A stretch of DNA of 64,000 bases from Glandiceps talaboti (taxonomy: Eukaryota > Hemichordata > Enteropneusta > Spengelidae), in the NCBI RefSeq assembly GCF_964340395.1, contig NC_135565.1, positions 10,819,242 to 10,883,241 of the forward strand. The letters run 5' to 3'. This document shows, in pieces, positions 46,439 to 59,149 of this stretch; positions within the stretch are counted from its first letter, which is position 1; every line of letters starts with the position of its first letter. Under the pieces are notes generated by a model. The model searched no databases. It was given only the letters and a program-made list of their open reading frames with translations, and had not been told where the DNA came from. The position numbers were made by a program, and so were the translations under genes.

Positions 46439-48025
46439 ATGAAAGGTGAGTCTGGTATGATTAAGCTGCTGTTGATTTCTAGGCCTATAATTACATATTC
46501 ACTACATTAACATGAAAATATATCAATGAAAATATATTCTTTTTTTTTACTAATTGTGCGCTCACTGAATTCTAACCAGTTAAGTGTACCTTTTATTCAG
46601 CTCGCCACAACCACCTGGCCGGAGCCTACATGATGAATTTCCATTATGCTACATGTCACGTACCTCCAATTTGCAAATCGCGAAGCAGTTTGTAAACTTA
46701 ATTTATACGTTAGTACTGGTAGATGAAGGTACATAATAGTCGTGTGTTAGTGTACACAAATGTTATCCAGACGGAAAAGACAACAACACACATAAAACGC
46801 ACACGCTAACGATTATGTATATTTAGACAGACCTTTGGCAATTCATACTCTTTTATTTGTAGCTAAAAAGGATAGTTTTCTTGCAAAATTTCCTCGAACG
46901 TGAACATGATACATGCTAGCCTAGCATAGAACCCACACATATGAGTAGCTCTAAGGATTTAAGGGCTACAATAAGTGTTGGAGTGAAAGTCTATCACGCT
47001 TTCATAGAATTCAACGCCCAAAGGACCAACGTGCATGTGTACGCCATTGTACCATCATTGGCAGCCTCACTGCCCCCTTCTCCCGCCATATGTTATGTTA
47101 TGTTATGTTTATTTATTAAAGTGTCATGTGTAAGCGTACATATTTAAACATTGTACATAAATTCCCTTTTCTTAAAAAAAGCATCGCTAACAAAATTTGC
47201 TAGGTCAAATGGCACGGTTGTCATTAAAAATTCTAGGTTTTCGACAACGTCTCTTGTGTCAAAGTGAGGAGATATTTCCCTAGCTTTTGAAAACAGAAAG
47301 TCTCTAAATTCATGATAAAGTCCACAGTGAAAAAGGAAATGTGTCTCATCTTCAACTGCGTCTTTGCAGAAATCACAAAGTCTTTCCTCCCTGTCTAAAT
47401 TAGAAAATCTACAAGTTTCAATTTTTAAAGGAAGAATACCTAGTCCGAACTGATCTAAAAGTGATCGCTTACCACGTTACAAATTATACGTTAAATAATT
47501 TTCCAGACCATAATGTTTTTTGAAAGTAACATATGTTTTTAGCTTTTCTTTCACATTAATTTCCCAATTATTACCATGAAAGATTCTCAGTTTTTCTTTG
47601 ATAAATGAAATATTACATGCCATAATTAATTACCCCGACATATTATTGTGTCATACACTCGAACCTATAAAACATTTAATGCACATTATATCTTTGTTCC
47701 GTTCAAAAAAACAACAAAACCACCTGTCGAGTGAATGTACCTCCATGAATAACCAGAGTAGATTAATCAAATTCAAATTCAAATAGATAAATTGCGCGTA
47801 TCTCATCCCAATCTGGCCTCTTGTGTAAGGCCAGTGTATTGCACTATAGCGATCGGGCGTTTTGTTTTGTTAGTTTTGGATATTAAGAGGGAGCTAAGAT
47901 GCACACGGTTAAAGGCTATTTTTTCTTGCTCAGCCCTATGCTGCTGTTGTGTTTTGTCACAAACTGTACCTGTAATGGAAAGTTCACACAAACTTCGACA
48001 ATCGAGTTACAGGCAGTTTGGCTGA
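46439..48025 (+). CDS. Candidate two-exon small secreted peptide gene, unit 1
   Basis: Exon 1 is 46439-46445 (ATG AAA G) with donor GTGAGT. Exon 2 is 47934-48025, after a strong acceptor CTATTTTTTCTTGCTCAG. Joined, they give 32 residues: MKALCCCCVLSQTVPV as a short hydrophobic leader, then MESSHKLRQSSYRQFG and stop. A C-terminal Gly could be an amidation signal after cleavage at Arg, as in neuropeptides, but this is speculative. An alternative frame across the acceptor (start 47900) reads MHTVKGYFFLLSPMLLLCFV, then TNCTCNGKF, also signal-like, ending at 48030. The intron holds the LINE insertion. No homologue recognised; it may be a decayed gene. Confidence 0.25.
47090..47618 (-). mobile_element. 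5'-truncated non-LTR retrotransposon (LINE) 3' end
   Basis: On the minus strand it encodes the C-terminal part of a LINE reverse transcriptase polyprotein: LLDQFGLGILPLKIET, REERLCDFCKDAVEDETHFL, FHCGLYHEFRDF and a stop after KKREFMYNV. The C-x2-C ... H-x4-H/C pattern is typical of CR1/L2-like LINE C-termini. One in-frame stop near 47483 shows decay. The 3' end carries an ATAACAT repeat tail. It is flanked by GCCAT (47085-47089 and 47619-47623), a 5-bp target-site duplication. Units 2 and 3 show the uninterrupted site (CCCGCCATAATTAATTTCC at about 54125; unit 3 near 63780). Confidence 0.85.
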
Positions 48026-48029
48026 ACTC

Positions 48030-49270
48030 TTGAACTGACGTCAGAAATCTATCAAAGGGAAAACCTTCTTGTTATATCAAAATTAGTGTCACTCTCAATC
48101 CCAGGTACTGACAAAAAGTAACATAGTGGCCTTATACGGCTAAGTGGGATAAAGCATTCATTTTTGAGACACGGTCAATGATCACATGTTGAACTTGAAC
48201 TTGACTTTGATTTTCCGGTTTGTGCATTTTCTCTTTAAATAAATCATATGACTAAATTGCGTACTACAGATAATTCCGATGGATATTAAGGAACACACAA
48301 ACACATCCACCTCTTTTCCACACTTCGCGAATAAATCTTAATGGTGTAATCTATGTGATACTTGCAGGCATTTTAGTGGACTATTAGTACTATAACCTCT
48401 AATGTAAATGATGTCACTATTGTAAATAATTACTGTTTGACAATAAAGCGAAAAAATAAGTGTGTGGTTCCGATTACATTCAATTTTAGAATAGTTGGGG
48501 AAAGGTAGATTCTTTATTTAATTTTTTTTTAAGTTATGGAATTTTTATCGTATGTAAGTGTCTATTTCAGGTAGTTATGTTTTCCATTGTTTTTCATATG
48601 GTCTCTGTGTTATTGATTACTTCTCATCAGATGTACAGCCATTACAGATTGGAAGAACAGTTTTATATAGTCTTTTTAAGTTGATGTCAGTTTCCGCATC
48701 CACTATTTCTTGCGAGACTGTACAGTTTTCGCGATTTTATTTTCTTTTATTCTCGAAACCGAAAACAAGTTTAGGGTCGGCTTGAAAAACTACGTGGGGT
48801 CGTTTAACAAGAACCAAACAACATTTTTTTATTAGGCCTAATAAGAAATAAGTATAACATATCTGCAACTATTGCTTTTTGACGTTAAATATTAGCAAAT
48901 AAGTATACACTATTTGGCTAGATTTGGAATACTAAACAGCCAAGACATGAGCCTTAAGTGAATATTCTTTCATTTTGTTCAAGACATTTATATTTGTGTA
49001 AATATTGCCAAACTACCTGTAAGATTTAATCTACCCACTCACACAGGGCTGTACTACTCACAGTGAGAAACAATTGGTATGGCAAGAGAAAATAAATGTG
49101 GTATTCTTTACTTATGTTGATCACGTTGTCGGAATACCACATTATTAGAAAAGGCTGAGCCTTAAGTATAGGTTTGGGGTCAAATAGTTTAAATGTGGAG
49201 AAAGGCATCATTTTAGCACAATTGAACTGAGGTTAGTTAGTGCTATAGCCATGGTGACATGTCCGCCCGT
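48030..49270. other. Unit 1 middle part, no further exon supported
   Basis: This stretch is conserved with unit 2 (56700-57920) but shows no domain. Conservation between copies reflects duplication and is not evidence of coding. AG acceptor-like sites (for example CTCTCAATCCCAG near 48106) exist without a convincing continuing frame. Confidence 0.4.
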
Positions 49271-49273
49271 GTA

Positions 49274-49353
49274 CATGTATGTATGTATGTATGTATGTAT
49301 GTATGTATGTATGTATGTATGTATGTAGGTGTGTCTGTCTGTCTGTCTGTCTG
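49274..49353. repeat. (TATG)n-(TCTG)n microsatellite, unit 1
   Basis: Short equivalents of the arrays at 30878-31028 and 57933-58312. Confidence 0.95.
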
Positions 49354-49359
49354 CCTGTG

Positions 49360-51385
49360 CGTATTTGTGTGTAAACAACTTAAGGTCACAACCTGCCTGA
49401 CCGATTTAGTATATAAAAGTAAATTATACTTATGTCAGAACTAGTCTAGTGGATAGATATTCAAGTAGTTCTACGAATTGAACGACTGTTAAGTGCATGG
49501 CGTGACTACATGAAAATTCCATCCATTATAGTGAAAAGGCAAATTCCGTCATCTCTTCGTAGAATTGAATGCACAGGAATTACCCAGGGTTAAAAGTGTG
49601 CTCATGCGCAATGTAGTTTATCATTATTCATAGCTATGTATACGAAATATGGCTATTTGGGCACAGGCACTATCAACCACCATCCTCTCCCTAATATATC
49701 AGTCTCTAACAGGGTTTTAAGGGAACGAGCAAAATGTGCTAATCTTCAAGTTATGGTTATATCTTTCACAAACTTACTTTACAAGTGAAAGTACTGTAAA
49801 ACAGTAATTGTTATCCAAGGTTTTTAAAACATTGTACTGTTATCAGTTATTAGATGAAAGCAAATCTAAGAAAATATGTATCCAAAGTACGAATCTGAAG
49901 GTGTTGTAATATAAAACGAAAGATGCAGGACCTGCTTTGAATATTCCATCATATTTGATAGCACCTAGCAAATGTTATATACAGGTAGTGGTGTTATTAA
50001 ATTGAAGACGTAATCTATTCTTAGAAGCTAATTATTGATATTTACATATTAAATAACAAGTCACTTTAGTATATTAGAAGACTCATAAGCTTTAGAGTCT
50101 ATTCAAAATAAGGTTTGACCTTCAACTAATTCCAACAGAAGTAATTTTGTTCGGAATGTCATGCTGAGCAACATATCAAAATTCCACGTAACTCTAAGTG
50201 GTGGGACAGGGCTAAAATGCGCTTTAATAGTTAGCATAATCATTAAATATCAACGAAAATTGCAAAATTATATTACAGACCGCATTTAAGTAATATATAT
50301 TGACAAATCGTGTCAGCATAATTCTTTCATCATAGAATCTCTTTTTCTCGCTATAAACACACTCGGTGAGTCAGTAGTGAGTTTAGTTAAGCTGATGAAT
50401 ATGAATCCCGTACGTACACCATAGAAGAGTTATATTCATTCTTTTCAACATATTTTTAAATGATACATGTATATCTGCCCATAGCTCTTGGGAAGATAAA
50501 GTACTTATTCACTTTCTTGTAATCATGACAAGCCCCCCCCCCCATATAAATGGATGTGTCTGTTGCTTCACAAGAATGGCATGTAGACGCTGCAGAACAT
50601 GTTTCACTGGTATTAGTGAGGGGGGGGGGGCAATGATGTCGATGGATTAAATTGCCTCTGCCAGCAAAGATTTTGCCAGATACAGCAAATGGATGGGAAA
50701 GGGGGAGCATTTGAACCCAGTGGACTTGAAATAGCATCTGATTTATATTGCAATTAGTGCAAGTTTGGACTATGTTTTCGCTAGATTGACTGGACAATTA
50801 AGTCCTGTTCATTTATGCTGACAATCAACGGCCAAACTTTGAATTGTCAGTGATAGCTTCCCTCTATTGCATGATGTCTCAAAAAACATTTCAATTGTAT
50901 TGCTGTAAATTGGTGTAATCCTAAAAACTGATAGTATATTAGAATGATCAGTTTCTGAACAGATAGATATGTTACTTCTACATGCTACTCCTACTATAGT
51001 ATGGCAAATTACACGTATTGCAATTAGTCATGCTTCTGTCAAAATGTGATAAGACCACAGTACAAAGTGGAATTTCCAGCTTTCTATTTGGCAAATAATT
51101 TCGAACAAAATACGTGAGCATGGGTCTAGATTTGGACAGTTTTAAAAGGGAGAATATCGAGTATCTCATACGTGGGCATTGCAAATGAACGTATTTGTAT
51201 ATTATTATTTTATTCCTGATTTGTCACTATACGAAAAGTCCAATTTACCCACCTTAACCCAACCTGTGACAGCTTCTCCCCCCCCCCCGGGAGATCACAG
51301 TGGGTAAAGTAGTGTCAAAGGTGAAACTTCGACTCATACTATATTTACACATTCTCTGCTGAAGCTTTACCCCGGATGGAAAGAC
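49360..51385. other. Unit 1 tail, no gene seen
   Basis: Matches 58325-61320 of unit 2 except for about 1 kb present only in unit 2 (59073-60075) and about 80 bp missing here at about 50679. Homopolymer C and G tracts at 50527, 50620 and 51282. Confidence 0.45.
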
Positions 51386-53663
51386 ATGGCGTATAGTGAG
51401 TTGAAAAGTAACGAATACATGGTATCAAAATGACGAATACATGGTATGACAAATGAACATGCTGACTTGTATGTTACTGTACAGTACTGTTGTGAGTTGT
51501 GAATGTTATATCTTTGGCAGTGTGAAATCCTTGAGTCCCTGGGAGCAACGAACTGTAAAGACTGAAGTCAAGTTCGATTTGAGAGTAATAAGTTCAAGTC
51601 GCTTGAAGCCATTCTAAAATTTAATGGATTTAATTACTATAAAAATATCACTGTACGATTTACTGTGCAACACTAGATTGTTGATCTGTGTCATGCCTGC
51701 TGTTACTGTAATTTCCACAACATAAAAAGCACTCCTAAATTTCAATGAAATGGAAAAAATACATCATAAATTGTAAAATGGATATGTTTAGTCGACATAA
51801 ACGTTTTAGTTAAGGCCTAAAACAGGAATTGCCTTGGCAGACCCCCAAAGCGAAATTTTCATTCAGTGCTCATTAATATTCATAAGGATGATAAGACTCC
51901 CTCCGACTGTGGACAGAGGTAACGAACAAAGTCTGGGACCAGTCGGTCATAGTGGTACCATCGAACGATCGAGGCATGCCAATGATATATGTTGATATGT
52001 TGTTATGACAGGTTAGGGTTAAGTGGTAATTTGTGTTTCCACCTGCTATGACATATATCACCAATGCAGTGCTGTGCAGTTCATGAGTACTGTGGCCTCG
52101 TGTGTCCTGATAATGCCTAATCGCATGGCAGATGATACTTTGTCCGAGACATTTCTGTTGACAAATGAACATGCTGACTTGTATGGTACTGTACTGTTGT
52201 GAGCTGTGAATCCAATATTGTTGGCAGGGTTTTGTCCTTGAGTCGTATCGAAGATATGTAACATTTACTCTTAAGATTGAAATCATGTTCGATTTGCAAA
52301 TCGGGGTAGTGTCTTCTGATATTAAAACCAGACAATACTTTGCCTTTAAGATGTGGATAAAGAGTGGTGAAGAGACGGCCATATTGACATTCATTGATTG
52401 CAGTCACTCTAAATATCTGATAACAAACATTACAAATACAAATCAAAGTAGGAATAGTCCCTAGATTTAACCCCCCCCCCCCAACAAAAAAACTACCGAA
52501 AAGTCACACAGGCTTTTACAACTCTAAAGCTTAAAAAACAGGGTTTTCAGTTTCAAATGACGAAAATAACCAGATTTGAACTAAATGCCTCCCATAAGAG
52601 CAAGACCACAGAGTTTTGGGCCTACCCACTTGTTGGAATATTCGCCATAACCATCCGGCCTACACGTTCATTTCCAGTATGCTATAAGTCACTTAAAATC
52701 TTGCGTTTGTTGTTCGCCATCCAATTCACGAATTTGGTTGTAACCTTTAATAAGTACATTAAGTACAGCTAGATGGAGGTACAAAATAGTCGTGTATTAG
52801 CCTAAATCATTAATCTAATCCAGCCTGAAAAGGCAACATCACACACATAAGAAGCACACGCTTACGATTTTGTATATTTAGGCAGACCCTTGGTCTAATA
52901 ACTAATTAAAGCTTGTTTTTGAAAACAAAAACCCATTGTGCTTTTTCACCATCTTATTAACAAAATTGGCTGTATTGGTACTTAACATTAGCCTGTATGT
53001 GAGTAGCATTGCTTGATTAAGGTGCAAAGTAGTATGACCAAAAAAAAGTATTTTCAGACGGAAATCAACGACAAAGCAAGCCACACACACACACCATAAT
53101 AAAAAACCTTGCCTTATTGTCTTATTTATAACCAGACCTGCAACACTGCATATGATTTCTCTATGTTTGAAAAACGGGTAATTTTGTTCCATAATCCACA
53201 GTTGGCAAATACCGTTTGATATCTTGGTGCGAGAAGTTATTTTCCTAGTACAAAGGAGCCACCAGTAATTACAAGAGGAGGGCAGGAAATGGAATTAGGA
53301 GAGGGTAACACTTTATTTTAACTACTTTATTGTCTACCTTAGCATTATTTTTTATTTTAGCATCTCTATGTATATTTGTATGCAAACTCCATGCAATGTA
53401 TCCGGTAGGTACACACATAATATTATTTTGGTTGTTGACACTGTACTTTACTTTGCTATTAGCTATGTATATAAAGTGCTCATACCATGTTTCACTTTTA
53501 CTATAAAATCATTGTAACCATGGCAATGAACAGTCCAAATAATGTTGCCTAAATTATAGCTTAGTGTTAGAGTTAGGTATCATAATATCAGATCATATCA
53601 TCAAACCGCTGCTGACAGCCAAGTGGCATAAAGTGAACAGTGTCTTCACTTACATATACTTTG

Positions 53664-53702
53664 GTGGTGGTGGTGGTGGTGGTGGTGGTGGTGGTGGTGG
53701 TA
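53664..53702. repeat. (GGT)n array, unit 2
   Basis: About 13 GGT triplets, the counterpart of 46058-46098. Confidence 0.95.
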
Positions 53703-53990
53703 GTAGTTGGTGTAATAACCAATAGTTTTAGACATTCGGCATGGTGGCAACGATGGGATAAGTCCAACATCCCTAGCTATGTGTGAGAGCATTTAAACCA
53801 TGTATTTTTTGTAATCTGGACCAATCAGAATGTGAGATTGGTGACAGGTAACCTATAAATCAAACGTATGCTAGCTAATGGCTAGATATATGCGCAGTTC
53901 TACGAATTTAACGACTGTAAAATGCATTGAGTGATTACCTAGAAATTCTGTCCATTATCGAAAAGATAAATTCAGTCACTTTTTCGTAGA

Positions 53991-53998
53991 ATATAAAA
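53991..53998 (+). promoter_or_regulatory. TATA box of unit 2 small gene
   Basis: ATATAAAAAA about 50 bases before ATG-AAA at 54044, as in unit 1. Confidence 0.45.
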
Positions 53999-54043
53999 AA
54001 CCACACGTGCTCATCTCAGTAGTATAGTTCTGAAGGTGGAGAC

Positions 54044-54395
54044 ATGAAAAGTGAGTCTGGTATGATTAAGCTGCTGTTGATTTCTAGGCCTATAATTACA
54101 TATTATTAAACATGCCTCCTTCTCCCGCCATAATTAATTTCCCTGACATATTATTGGGCCATACACTTGAACCCATAAAACATTCGATGCACATTATCTC
54201 TTTGTTTCTTTCAAAAAAGGAACAAAACAACCTGTCTAGTGAATGTACCTCCATGAATAACCAGAGTAGATTATTCAAATTCAAATTCAATTCGTCCAGA
54301 TAGGGAACAACTCAATGTCCATATACCTTATAAGGATATGCAGAGTAATGGTTTTGACTTTCTGTCTGTGTATCAGTCAGTCAGTCAGTCAGTCA

Positions 54396-54459
<64 letters not shown>

Positions 54460-56689
54460 TATGTATGTATGTATGTATGTATGTATGTATGTATGTATGT
54501 ATGTGTGTATGTATGTATCCATCTATCTATCTCTCTATCTCTCTCTCTCTCTCTCATTCCGTCTATCTGTATACATTTATTTGATGATACGATTTCTTCA
54601 AGTTAAAAACGGTGGATTCTTAAATTTGGCCGACAAAAAATCACTGATCAAAAAGTCCCCTATCTGTAAAACCAAAAACAGGCTGACTCCCATCACTTAA
54701 TTCTAAAACATGATGACCCCTCATATATATAATATTCACATGACAGCTATTTTTTGATCGTGACTCAGTGTGGACTGCTTGACTGTCTTGCATCTACTTT
54801 ATAAGATACCGGGTTAGCACTATCATAATTATAATTACTGACTTCACAGGGTAAATATATTCCAAAAGGAGTTTAATAGCATATTGAGAGTGAAAGGTAT
54901 GGGGAAAACTTTGAGCAAGGAATAAGTATATCTCTTATGGGGGGGGGGGGTTCTAGGGGGTCTCCCCTTAGAAGTCCTGGGGGTTTTTTACTCTGAAAAG
55001 TCAATTTTGAGACTATTCGGTCCTTTTCAGATAATAATTTCCAAGCTTTACAAGACAGCACCAACATGTAAAAAGCAACTACACAGGTTTGAAATACTTG
55101 AAATATACTTTGATAACATCTTGACAGTAAGAGGGGAAGAGCTTGAGACTGGGATATGTCCACCTCATGTGTGGGTTCCCTCTAGAAGCCCTGGAGGATT
55201 TTTACTCTTAAAGCCAATTTTTAGGCTATTCAGACCCTTTCAAGCAATAAGTCAATCCATGCTTTACAAGACAGCACCATCAAGTATCAGAAACTATTCT
55301 TTATAACGTACACAGGGTTGAAATATGTACTTAAACAGTTAAATGACATCATTATATACATGTAGAAAATGTCAGCACATCTACTGGTAACTTTTATCAT
55401 TGGTAGGGTAGATTTGGAGTTTAAGGCAATTTTAGACTACCTTGGCAAACATTTCACAACTTTAAAAAAGACTATCATCTCAAATTTGAATTAGGTGAAA
55501 ATATTTAAGAAAAGTTTAATATCATTATGACAGTAAAACGGTTGTTGGTGCATTTGATTGTTGGTTGAATGCATGAGTGACCTCTGGGGGTGGGGAGTCC
55601 TTGGTATTGTGGCATTAATATTGCATGTATAGTAAATTCACCGGTATGTTAGAGAACTTTAGGTGGTCATACCTAGTGTATAATAGAAACTGCAATCTGA
55701 TGAGATGCGGTGATTTGTAGTGTCAATAACATGTAGTGTCCAAAAAAGAAAGTGTATTAATCCTTCTGACAAGTTCATAGTGACGAGTACATTTTAGATT
55801 AACTTCTTTTATAAACTATCTATGAAGATTACCATTACGAAATCTTCAAGTTAACTTTTACCCCAAAGTGCAATATAAGTGAAGCACTGATTGTGAAACA
55901 GCCAAGCATTTACATGACATGTTCTGTAACTAGTGTGGTCGCTAGGTAATACATGTATATGTATATGTGTAGTTATGCTTGAACTAATAAGTATTATAAT
56001 TAAAGAATTCATGTAAGAAACCACATTTCAGACAAGGCTATATGCCATTGTAGAAAAAGGATTTTTTTCTTCCATCACAATCCAAAACACAATGACCCCC
56101 CCCCCTCCATCCACAATTTTGAAAACAGCATAACAACCCTATTGCCAATTTCAAAAACATGGTGACCCCCCTCCAAATTCACCGCCCCCCCCCCAGGCCG
56201 AAGAAAGTGACTGGTCCCTTACATTATTACACTGATATGACTTTGGAGTTAGTAGTAGTGTGCAAACAAATAAATAAACAGCAATGTGTGAACTCGTCTG
56301 TATGAATTGTGCACACCTTTTTATTGCCAACGAGAAATGAAAAAACACACTCTAGAGTTAAGTAAGGCATCTTCCTTATATTTTATATAGATTAGGAACA
56401 CACGATGCGCATTCATATTTAATATTTGAAACAATATCAATAGTCTTCTAATTACTCGTAACGTGTACATAAATTGCGCGTATCTCATCCCAATCTGGCC
56501 CCTTCTGTAAGGCCAGTGTATTGCGCACTATAGCGATCTCGCGTTTTGTTATGGTTTTGTTAGTTTTGGAATATTATGAGGGAGCTAAGATGCACATGGG
56601 TAAAGGCTATTTTTTCTTGCTCAGCCCTATACTGCCGTTCTGTTTTGTCACAACCTGTACCTGTAATGGGAAGTTCACAGTTTGGCTGA
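54044..56689 (+). CDS. Candidate two-exon small secreted peptide gene, unit 2
   Basis: Exon 1 54044-54050 (ATG AAA A, donor GTGAGT) and exon 2 56625-56689 (acceptor CTATTTTTTCTTGCTCAG) give 23 residues: MKTLYCRSVLSQPVPV, then MGSSQFG and stop. Compared with unit 1 the second exon lacks exactly 27 bases (nine codons) yet keeps the stop and the terminal QFG. The alternative frame from 56591 reads MHMGKGYFFLLSPILPFCFV and continues TTCTCNGKFTVWLNSCSDVR to a stop at 56790. Either, or neither, may be real. Confidence 0.22.
54360..54556. repeat. (CAGT)n-(CTGT)n-(TATG)n-(CTAT)n microsatellites
   Basis: Four tetranucleotide arrays in succession within the 2.1-kb segment absent from unit 1. Confidence 0.95.
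54840..55330 (+). repeat. Direct repeat of about 230 bp, two copies
   Basis: Two copies share AGAAGYCCTGG, TTTTTACTCT, CAATTTT-AG-CTATTC-G and GCTTTACAAGACAGCACCA (55041 and 55261). A weaker third copy follows near 55400-55500. Confidence 0.8.
55500..56460. other. Unit 2 specific segment, no gene seen
   Basis: AT-rich with C-tracts near 56096-56104 and 56186-56194. No exon recognised. Confidence 0.4.
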
Positions 56690-56789
56690 ACTCTTGCAGT
56701 GACGTCAGAAATTTATCAAAGGGAAAACATTCTTGTATACCAAAATCAGTGACAGTGTCACTCTCAATTCCAGGTACTGACAAAAAGTA

Positions 56790-57930
56790 ACATAGTGACC
56801 TTGTACGGCTAAGTGGGATAAAGCATTCATTTTTGAGACACGGTCAATGAACACATTGAAGTTGAGTTTGATCTCCCAGTTTGTGCATTTTCTCCTTACA
56901 TAAATAATATGAGTAAATTGAGTAATACAGATAATTTCGATGGAAATTAAGGAACACATAAACACATCCACCTCTTTTCCACACTTTGCGAATAAATCTT
57001 AATGTTGTAATCTATGTGATACTTGCAGGCATTGTAATGGACTATTAGAACTATAGCCTCTAATGTGGATGTTGAAACTGTTGTAAATAATTGCTGTTTG
57101 ACAATAAAGCGTTTTTCACTTTATTTTTTTTTAACTTGTGGGTTTTTTTCACACGTGAGTGTCTATTTAAGGTAGTTATGTTTTCCGTTGTTTTTCATAT
57201 GGTCACTGTGTTATTGGTTTCTTCTCATCAGATGTACAGCCATTACATATTGCCGATTGGAAGAACAGTTTTATATTGTCTTTTTAAGTTGATGTCAGTT
57301 TCCGCATCACCAATTTCTTGCAAGACTGTACGGTTTTCGCCGATTTATTTTAGTTTATTCTCGAAACCGAAAACAAGTTTAGGGTCGGCTTGAAAGCCTA
57401 CGTGGAGTTGTTTTATTAGACCTAATGACAAATAAGTATAACATATCTGAAACTATTGCTTTTTGACGTTAACTAATAGAAAATAAGTATACGATATTTG
57501 GCTAGCTTTGGAATACTAAAACAGACAATACATGAGCCTTAAGTAAATATTCTTTTTTTAAATACAGTATATTTGACCTGTACATTAACATGTGCAGATA
57601 GTGATTCATCGCAAGACAGATGATAATTTAATCATTTTGTTCAAGACATTTATATTTGGGTAAATATTGCCAAACTACCTGTAAGATTTCATCTACCCAC
57701 TCACACAGGGCTGTACTACTCACAGTGAGAAACAATTGGTACGGAAAGAGAACATGAATGTGGTATTCTTTACTTATGTTGATCACGTTGTTGGAATACC
57801 ACATTATTAGAAAAGGCTGAGTCTTGAGTATGGGTTTGGGGTCAAAGAGTTTAAAATGTGGAGAAAGGCATCATTTTAGCACAATTTAACAGAGATTAGT
57901 TAGTGCTATTGCTATGGTGACATGTCCACC
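56790..57930. other. Unit 2 middle part, no further exon supported
   Basis: Counterpart of 48030-49270. It contains open frames preserved in both copies (for example ending TSLGSA at 57393) but no recognisable domain. Confidence 0.4.
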
Positions 57931-57932
57931 CG

Positions 57933-58313
<381 letters not shown>

Positions 58314-58324
58314 CCTGCCTGTGC

Positions 58325-59072
58325 GTATTTGTGTGTACACAACTTAAGGTCACAACCTGCCTGACCGATTTAAGTACATAAACGTAAATTATACGTATGT
58401 CAGACTAATCTAGTGGTTTGATATTCAAGTAGTTCTACGAAATGAACGACTGTTAAGTGCATGGCGTGACTACATGGAAATACCATCCATTATAGTGAAA
58501 AGGCAAATTCTATCATCTCTTCGTAGAATTGAATACACAGGAATTACCCAGGGTTAAAAGTGTGCTCATGCGCAATGTAGTTTATCATTATCCATAGCTA
58601 TGCATACGAATTATGGCTAAGTTATGTTTATCTATTTCACAAACTTACTTTGCAAGTGAAAGTACTGTAAACAATAATTGTTATCCAAGGTTTTCAAAAC
58701 AATGTACTGTTATCAGTTAGATGTAAACAAAGTATCCAAAGTACGGATCTAAAGGTGTTGTAATAGAAAACAAAATATGCAGGACCTGCTTTGAATATTC
58801 CATCATATTTGATAGCACCTAGCAAATGGTATATACAGGTAGTGATGTTGTTAAATTGAAGACGTAGTATATTCTTAGAAGCTAATTATTGATCTTTACA
58901 TAGTAAATAACAAGTAACTTTAGTATATTAGAAGACTCATAGGCTTTAGAGTCTATTAAAAATAAGGTTTGACCTTGAACTAATTCCAACAGAAGTTATT
59001 TTGTTTGGAATGTCATGCTGAGGAACATATCAAAATTCCGCGAAAAGTCTAAGTGATAGGACAGGGCTAAAA
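58325..59072. other. Unit 2 tail, first part, no gene seen
   Basis: Counterpart of 49360-50216 in unit 1, with small deletions. No exon recognised. Confidence 0.4.
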
Positions 59073-59114
59073 TGAGTTTTTCCTTCCGTAAGGAAGAGAT
59101 ATATTTATGGGTGG

Positions 59115-59149
<35 letters not shown>

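Larger units (their letters stand above)
42090..51385 (+). repeat. Segmental duplication unit 1
   Basis: It begins with three tandem copies of an 800-bp subrepeat, then shares order and sequence with units 2 and 3: the GCAAATCGGGGTAG block, GGT array, TATA and ATG-AAA segment, GGAGCTAAGATGCACA block, TATG/TCTG array, and a tail ending CCGGATGGAAAGAC. Equivalent points 44946, 52557 and about 62467 give spacings of 7.6 and 9.9 kb, the difference being insertions and deletions. Confidence 0.88.

Noticed and set aside
52010-52025. GGTTAGGGTTAAG, which looks telomeric
   Set aside because: Only one or two hexamers occur, repeated because the surrounding unit is duplicated. Not an array.
51873-52394. 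173-codon minus-strand frame, with a 167-codon counterpart at 61793-62296
   Set aside because: Its presence in two copies follows from recent duplication. The unit 1 counterpart is not open, and I see no domain or splice signals.
56521-56790. 89-codon plus-strand frame as a full single-exon gene
   Set aside because: Only the part after 56591 is signal-peptide-like, and the upstream part does not persist in unit 1. It is kept as an alternative reading under the small-peptide candidate and not as a separate gene.
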